Source: Pseudomonadota bacterium
Lineage (GTDB): Bacteria > Pseudomonadota > Alphaproteobacteria > Rhizobiales > Xanthobacteraceae
NCBI GenBank assembly: GCA_963205465.1
Contig: CAUJKG010000410.1
Span: 1 to 5,494, forward strand
DNA: 5,494 nt
Direction: 5' to 3'
Of this stretch, positions 5,216-5,494 are shown in pieces. The translations under genes and the position numbers were made by a program. The first letter of the stretch is position 1. Every line of letters begins with the position of its first letter. A model generated the notes under the pieces. It was not told where the DNA came from. It saw only the letters and a program-made list of their open reading frames with translations, and made no database searches.

Positions 5216-5494
5216 GACGATACGCATTTCTTTTGCGATTGTGGCCGTGCTGTCCTGCGCGGGCAGCGCGGCTGCGCTCGACCCGGAGAAGCCGGTACCG
5301 CCGGCGGCCGCCGTACCGGCCAAGCCGATGGCGATTCTTGATGCGTTCAAGTCCGGCACCCAGGCCTTTATCGCGGGCGATCGCACCAAGGGGCTGACTG
5401 CGCTTCAATATGCGGCCGAGCATGGTCATGCCGGCGCGCAATGGAAACTCGGCCGCATCTATGCGGACGGCGATGGCGTCAAAGTCGATCCTTA
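5202..5494 (+). CDS. Exported Sel1-repeat protein, ExoR-like (3' partial)
   Basis: An open frame from ATG 5202 to the right edge (97 full codons), overlapping the last 14 nt of ilvD in another frame. The N terminus is a clear Sec signal peptide: MRISETIR, a hydrophobic core (ISFAIVAVLSCAG), and a likely cleavage after Ala25 in SAAA-LD. Cys19 is a poor lipobox candidate (Leu at -2). A Pro/Ala linker (27-43) precedes the first Sel1/TPR-like helical repeat (about 65-97), with ALQYAAEHGHAGAQWKLGR then IYADGDGVKVDP. From memory of the family, the order 'AF..G..A...G....G...L.YAAE.GH.GA.WKLGR.YA.GDGV' fits rhizobial ExoR, the periplasmic inhibitor of the ExoS/ChvI two-component system controlling exopolysaccharide and motility. 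Other Sel1-repeat proteins start similarly, so I leave the symbol blank. Only GAAGA (5189-5193) precedes the ATG, so translation may be coupled to ilvD. Confidence 0.85.
   Translation, partial: MRISETIRISFAIVAVLSCAGSAAALDPEKPVPPAAAVPAKPMAILDAFKSGTQAFIAGDRTKGLTALQYAAEHGHAGAQWKLGRIYADGDGVKVDP

Noticed and set aside
3482..5389. A 635-codon open frame on the minus strand covering all of ilvD
   Set aside because: ilvD on the + strand has unmistakable catalytic motifs throughout. The antisense translation is rich in His, Arg, Asp and Ala with no recognisable domain, the usual mirror of G/C-ending codons in a GC-rich gene, and it also runs across the start of the ExoR-like gene.
1..5494. Search for mobile elements, CRISPR arrays, tRNA or rRNA genes, riboswitches, toxin-antitoxin or defence genes
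   Set aside because: No terminal inverted repeats, transposase motifs, regularly spaced repeats, cloverleaf sequences or defence-type domains were seen; the window is almost fully occupied by ordinary genes.

Overview
This is a GC-rich (about 60% by eye), densely coded stretch of an alphaproteobacterial chromosome, most likely Hyphomicrobiales (Rhizobiales). The clues are the rhizobial-type dihydroxy-acid dehydratase, the ExoR-like Sel1-repeat protein next to it, and codon use strongly biased to G/C third positions. It reads mainly as core genome. I see no insertion sequence, CRISPR array, tRNA/rRNA, phage gene or toxin-antitoxin pair.

Layout: (1) 1-1367 (+), the C-terminal half of valyl-tRNA synthetase (valS), cut by the left edge. 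(2) 1460-1879 (+), a small NTF2-like/SnoaL-like protein with a strong ribosome binding site. (3) 1945-2703 (+), a multi-pass membrane protein of the isoprenylcysteine/phospholipid methyltransferase fold. (4) 2704-3273 (-), a 3-methyladenine DNA glycosylase (AAG/MPG family). Its stop codon directly abuts the stop of gene 3, so the two genes converge with no base between them. (5) About 3274-3484, a divergent intergenic region holding a perfect 14-bp palindrome and several weak hairpins. (6) 3485-5215 (+), ilvD, dihydroxy-acid dehydratase of branched-chain amino acid and pantothenate precursor synthesis. (7) 5202-5494 (+), the start of an exported Sel1-repeat protein resembling ExoR, overlapping the end of ilvD by 14 nt and cut by the right edge.

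The genes do not form one pathway. valS and ilvD both touch valine (charging and synthesis), but they are separated by unrelated genes and an opposing gene, so common regulation is not evident. The tightest unit is ilvD with the ExoR-like gene, whose overlapping frames imply co-transcription. I found no clear undescribed system. The points most worth a second look are the palindrome between the glycosylase and ilvD, the ilvD/ExoR-like overlap, the methyltransferase of unknown substrate with its C-terminal membrane extension, and the zero-gap convergent gene pair.
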